Source of the DNA: Anaerolinea thermophila
GTDB lineage: Bacteria > Chloroflexota > Anaerolineae > Anaerolineales > Villigracilaceae
NCBI GenBank assembly: GCA_022729775.1
Contig: DZBA01000144.1
Location: 1-8,059, forward strand
Direction of reading: 5' to 3'
DNA: 8,059 bases
Both the position numbers and the translations under genes were made by a program. Below are positions 4,921-8,059 of this stretch, one piece after another (positions within the stretch are counted from its first letter, which is position 1; every line of letters starts with the position of its first letter). The notes beneath the pieces were generated by a model. It had not been told where the DNA came from. It saw only the letters and a list, made by a program, of their open reading frames with translations, and made no database searches.

Positions 4921-7122
4921 TTATTGCCCCGCCGCCGCTTCCCCCTGCGCCGCAATGTCAATTGCCTTGAGCTCGAAATAAGCCTGAATTACGCGCGAGA
5001 CAATCGGCGCAGCAACGCTCGCCCCTTCGCCGCCATGATAGGCAAACGCAACGACAATGATTTCCGGGTCTTCGTATGGCGCGTAGGATAACGTCCACGA
5101 GTGAGTGGGCCACTTGCCAAAGTCACATTGATTCGCTGCGCGCGCCACATCATCGCAATATTCCGCCGTGCCAGTCTTGCCAGCCACCGCAATGGGAAAG
5201 CCCTGATACACATCGTACAACGTGCCAAACGACGGGTCAGTGACCGCAAGGCGCGTGCCGGTACGCACCGCTTCAACAGATTCGGGTTTGATGGTTTTCA
5301 ATTCGTTCTCATCCAGACTGCAATAGCCATCGCCGCAGGAATAACTTTTAATAATGGGCGTTTCGGTCACATCCCATTTCATATTGGGGATGAAAGGTGA
5401 AATCTGGTAGCTGCCCGGCTGTGGTGTATTCAATGCCTGAAAATTTTCAGGGTCAAACCACACGCCCAGCGCTTTTCCATCCCCATCGGTCACCTGGCGA
5501 ATAATGGTGGGCTGCATCAACTTTCCCCGGTTGGCAATGGTCGCGCCAGACATAAGAATTTGCAGCGGCGTGGCAAGCACATACCCCTGTCCCACGCTGG
5601 CGATGTAGGTATCTCCCGTTGACCAGTTCTCGCCGGTGGAAATACGCTTCCACTGCGGGGTGGGAATCAATCCATCCGCTTCGCCTTGCAGTTGAATTCC
5701 GGAACGCTGGTCATACCCAAGCGCGCGGGCATATTCGCGCAGGCGCTCAATACCAAGTCCCTGCTCGATTTCATCTTCATATCCGCCGCCTAATTTATAA
5801 AAACATACGTTACTCGAATAAGCAATGCACTGGTAAAAGTAAATGGGACCAAAGCCTTCGGGCTTCTTCTCGTAAATGTGATCCACGAAGGGGCGCGTAT
5901 TAAGTCCCGTACATTCATCATTAGGGTTGAATTTTTCACACAACAACAACTGACCGGGCGCGTCCACAATCGTGGATGTAGTCACAATGCCTTCGTTAAT
6001 TGCGCCTGTCGCTGTCGAAAGTTTGAACACCGAACCGGGCGGAAACTCTGCTGAAATGGCGTTATTCAATAACGGGTGGCGCGGGTCTTGACTCAATTGC
6101 TCATAATAGTACGCGGGAATGAGACGCGCGAGTCGGTTGTTCTCATAAGATGGGTAAGAAACCATCGCCAGAATTTCACCCGTCTTCGGATTCATCGCAA
6201 TCACCACCCCGCTCGAAATACGAATCGTGCCGAAATACGTATTCCAAAAATTGATTTCCTGTAATAGCGATGCCTCTGCAATGGCTTGCAGGCGCGTATC
6301 AATGGTCAGGTAAACATTATTACCGGGGGAAGATGGAATGGGCGGCTCTAAATTGCGAAGTTCCTGACCTGCCACATCAATTTGCACAATGCGCTTGCCA
6401 TTCTTCCCGGCAAGAATATCCTGCATGGAATCTTCAACACCCGCGTAACCGATGCGGTCACGGTTTGGGATAAACCCCAGCGCGCGGAATTCATCTTCGC
6501 GCGCCGCGGAAATTGGTCCAAGAAAGCCCACGATGGCAGCGGTCAACGAGCCAGTGGGATAGTCGCGCACAGGCTCAATTTCCACCGTCACGCCGGGCCA
6601 ATCCATTGATTTTTCCTCGACCACGCGCGCAATGTCTGATGACACATTGCACTTAATTTTTACCGGGGTATACGGGGCAATCGAATCCTGCAAGACAACA
6701 AGCTGGGTAATCCCCGGTCCCGGCACACAGGGACCGTAAAGTTTGGCTTCTTCGAGCAAGTTCTCATCATCTTCGCGCCCGCCGATGGGGACATCGAGCA
6801 ATTCAGAAAGCTCGCGGTAAATACGCTGCGTGTCAGAATCATCATCGGGCAGGTTTGCGGGGGTAATCACCACATTATAGGACGCTACGTTACGCGCAAG
6901 AATATATCCGTTGCGGTCATAGATAATTCCGCGCGGGGCAGGCACGCTAACCTCGTTTGTATAATTATCAACAGCCCGAATCATCCATTGCGGACCTTCG
7001 ATAACCTGAAGGTTAATCATCCTTACAAGCAAGGTTGAAAACGCAACAGCAATAATCACGTAAACAATAGCCAGCCGCCATGTTTCAAAGCGCGCCGGAC
7101 GCGGTGTGGAAGTGGAACTCAT
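4921..7122 (-). CDS. mrdA: Penicillin-binding protein 2 (MrdA), class B transpeptidase of the elongasome
   Basis: Cross-links peptidoglycan during side-wall growth, paired with RodA. The 733-residue protein has a short cytoplasmic N-terminus, one membrane anchor (about 17-36), and the class B pedestal domain opening with PRGIIYDRNGYILA (63-76). The transpeptidase domain carries the three active-site motifs: SVFK (nucleophile Ser364, Lys367), SSN (436-438) and KTG (649-651). The length is above the common 600-650; extra segments lie around 112-160, 395-430 and 545-620. Ten Cys fall as close pairs (132/158, 395/404, 432/440, 596/601, 656/666), all in the exported part, suggesting disulfides. 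One pair lies in CGDGYCSLDENE, which looks like an acidic metal-binding loop. The ATG at 7120-7122 has GAGGAG 5 nt upstream and overlaps the mreD stop by one base (TAATG), so translation is coupled. FtsI is less likely given the gene neighbours. Confidence 0.95.
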   Translation of the reverse strand: MSSTSTPRPARFETWRLAIVYVIIAVAFSTLLVRMINLQVIEGPQWMIRAVDNYTNEVSVPAPRGIIYDRNGYILARNVASYNVVITPANLPDDDSDTQRIYRELSELLDVPIGGREDDENLLEEAKLYGPCVPGPGITQLVVLQDSIAPYTPVKIKCNVSSDIARVVEEKSMDWPGVTVEIEPVRDYPTGSLTAAIVGFLGPISAAREDEFRALGFIPNRDRIGYAGVEDSMQDILAGKNGKRIVQIDVAGQELRNLEPPIPSSPGNNVYLTIDTRLQAIAEASLLQEINFWNTYFGTIRISSGVVIAMNPKTGEILAMVSYPSYENNRLARLIPAYYYEQLSQDPRHPLLNNAISAEFPPGSVFKLSTATGAINEGIVTTSTIVDAPGQLLLCEKFNPNDECTGLNTRPFVDHIYEKKPEGFGPIYFYQCIAYSSNVCFYKLGGGYEDEIEQGLGIERLREYARALGYDQRSGIQLQGEADGLIPTPQWKRISTGENWSTGDTYIASVGQGYVLATPLQILMSGATIANRGKLMQPTIIRQVTDGDGKALGVWFDPENFQALNTPQPGSYQISPFIPNMKWDVTETPIIKSYSCGDGYCSLDENELKTIKPESVEAVRTGTRLAVTDPSFGTLYDVYQGFPIAVAGKTGTAEYCDDVARAANQCDFGKWPTHSWTLSYAPYEDPEIIVVAFAYHGGEGASVAAPIVSRVIQAYFELKAIDIAAQGEAAAGQ

Positions 7123-7619
7123 TAATACTCCTCAGGCGGATAAACCCACATTGAGAGATCATGCATAAAATTATAGATTGGGATGGAGAACAACATATTG
7201 AGCAGCAAACTCGGCAAAGTCACAGCCCCTAGGACATCGCCAAACTCCAGCGATGTGCCTAATAAACGCAGCATCGCAAAAGACGCCCCATGAATCAATA
7301 AAGTACCGGCAAAGGTCACGCTGAACATGGCAAGCAAAGGCGCATGCCAAACCCGTCTTTGTAGAATTTGCGCAATCAAAATAACGCTCAAATAACCGAA
7401 CACAAAAACCAGCCAGGGCATTTTGGAAACGAAACCAAATATGATACATCCCAACACCGCCCAATGCCACGCCGATTTTACATTTTCCTGCAATGCCCAA
7501 CCGGCAAGCGTTAACAGCAATAAATCGGCATAGCCGGAAATCAATCGAATCTGGCTGACCACCGAAGATTGAATGATAAGAACCAATATCAGCACGGGAA
7601 AAGCAATTAAGTTACGCAT
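7122..7619 (-). CDS. mreD: MreD, rod-shape-determining membrane protein
   Basis: Small polytopic inner-membrane protein that joins MreC, PBP2 and RodA in the elongation complex; no enzymatic activity is known. At 165 residues it has the usual length for the family, and is almost wholly hydrophobic, with about five membrane segments (roughly 3-22, 30-45, 52-90 as two, 97-120 and 128-150). An ending of the FSIPIYNFM type is common in MreD. Sequence conservation in this family is poor, so the call rests largely on topology, size and the position between mreC and mrdA. The ATG at 7617-7619 overlaps the mreC stop by one base (TAATG) and there is no strong Shine-Dalgarno sequence, so it probably depends on ribosomes finishing mreC. 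Confidence 0.88.
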   Translation of the reverse strand: MRNLIAFPVLILVLIIQSSVVSQIRLISGYADLLLLTLAGWALQENVKSAWHWAVLGCIIFGFVSKMPWLVFVFGYLSVILIAQILQRRVWHAPLLAMFSVTFAGTLLIHGASFAMLRLLGTSLEFGDVLGAVTLPSLLLNMLFSIPIYNFMHDLSMWVYPPEEY

Positions 7620-8059
7620 TACGGCACAAGCGGAGAAATATCCACCGGGCGAAAGTTGGTGATAACCAAAACAATCTCGAGGCGCGAAAAATCCACAGCA
7701 GGCTGGACAGTCGTTTGCTGGAACAATTCAAATTGAAGGGTGCGCAAGGTGACCACTTGTCCGATAATCAAATCCGGAGGATACCCGCCCCCCAGTCCCG
7801 AAGTCAAAATAAGGTCGCCAGCCTGAACGCTTGCGTCTTGTGAAATAAAATCAAGGGACACATCCCCCGTCACTGAGCCAAAGAGCATGGCTTCGGTTTC
7901 TGCATTTTGCAAATAAACATTGACAGCAGAATTGGGGTCAGTCACCAACTGCACGCGCGCCGCATCTGCAATGACGGCATCCACCCGCCCCACCAAACCT
8001 TGATTGGTCACAACCGGCATCCCGCGACGGATATCGTCGTTCGAGCCGCGATTGATGAT
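7619..8059 (-). CDS. mreC: MreC, rod-shape-determining protein (C-terminal part; 5' end outside window)
   Basis: Bitopic membrane protein whose external beta-domains bind PBP2 and organise the elongasome. The frame is open to the window edge, so the visible part is 146 residues and the ATG at 8018-8020 is an internal Met, not the start: the 13 codons before it (IINRGSNDDIRRG) run straight into GMPVVTNQGLVGRVDAV, a hallmark MreC block. Further family features are VQLVTDPNSAVNV, GDLILTSGLGGGYPPDLIIGQV and a last beta-strand ending VLVITN. The N-terminal anchor and coiled coil lie outside the window. It is followed by mreD with a one-base overlap. An mreB gene would be expected further upstream but is not visible. 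Confidence 0.95.
   Translation of the reverse strand: MINRGSNDDIRRGMPVVTNQGLVGRVDAVIADAARVQLVTDPNSAVNVYLQNAETEAMLFGSVTGDVSLDFISQDASVQAGDLILTSGLGGGYPPDLIIGQVVTLRTLQFELFQQTTVQPAVDFSRLEIVLVITNFRPVDISPLVP

Noticed and set aside
4909..4927. Possible terminator after mrdA (GCAATA-T-TATTGC)
   Set aside because: The arms are separated by a single base, which cannot close a loop, and no T run follows.
8018..8020. ATG as the start of mreC
   Set aside because: The frame continues to the window edge with conserved MreC sequence (NRGSNDDIRRG), so this Met is internal.

Overview
The window is about 50% GC and gene-dense, with one short gene end on the + strand and eight genes on the - strand. The proteins (a MinCDE system together with MreC/MreD/PBP2/RodA, and a DsrE protein of the kind common in Chloroflexota and archaea) suggest a rod-shaped or filamentous bacterium, most likely Chloroflexota of the Anaerolineae type. 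That taxonomic guess is inference from overall protein character and was not tested by any search.

Left edge (1-303, + strand): the 3' end of a DsrE/DsrF-like gene. The reading frame meets TGA at 181-183 and then continues open for 39 more codons with perfectly family-like sequence. The TGA sits where relatives have the first Cys of a CxxC motif (CGTC becomes U-G-S-C). A 7-bp perfect stem with a 6-nt G-containing loop begins 13 nt after the TGA, as expected of a bacterial SECIS element. The simplest reading is that this is a selenoprotein that ordinary gene callers would cut at residue 61 or miss. It is the most interesting item in the window. A 13-bp perfect hairpin at 313-341 then separates it from the convergent - strand genes.

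Centre and right (355-8059, - strand; transcription runs right to left): mreC (5' end outside the window), mreD and mrdA (PBP2) are joined by single-base TAATG overlaps. A 66-bp gap follows with a good promoter candidate (TTCACT-16-TATAAT), then minC, minD, minE, rodA (mrdB) and gltX. The hairpin with a T-rich tail at 303-341 ends this run.

The genes work together. MreC and MreD scaffold the lateral-wall elongation machine, PBP2 and RodA form its transpeptidase/glycosyltransferase pair, and MinC/D/E place the division septum. Glutamyl-tRNA synthetase is a housekeeping passenger at the end. Short degenerate tandem repeats lie in the two gaps flanking rodA. No rRNA, tRNA, insertion sequence or CRISPR array was seen, and no gene-free stretch exceeds 100 bases.
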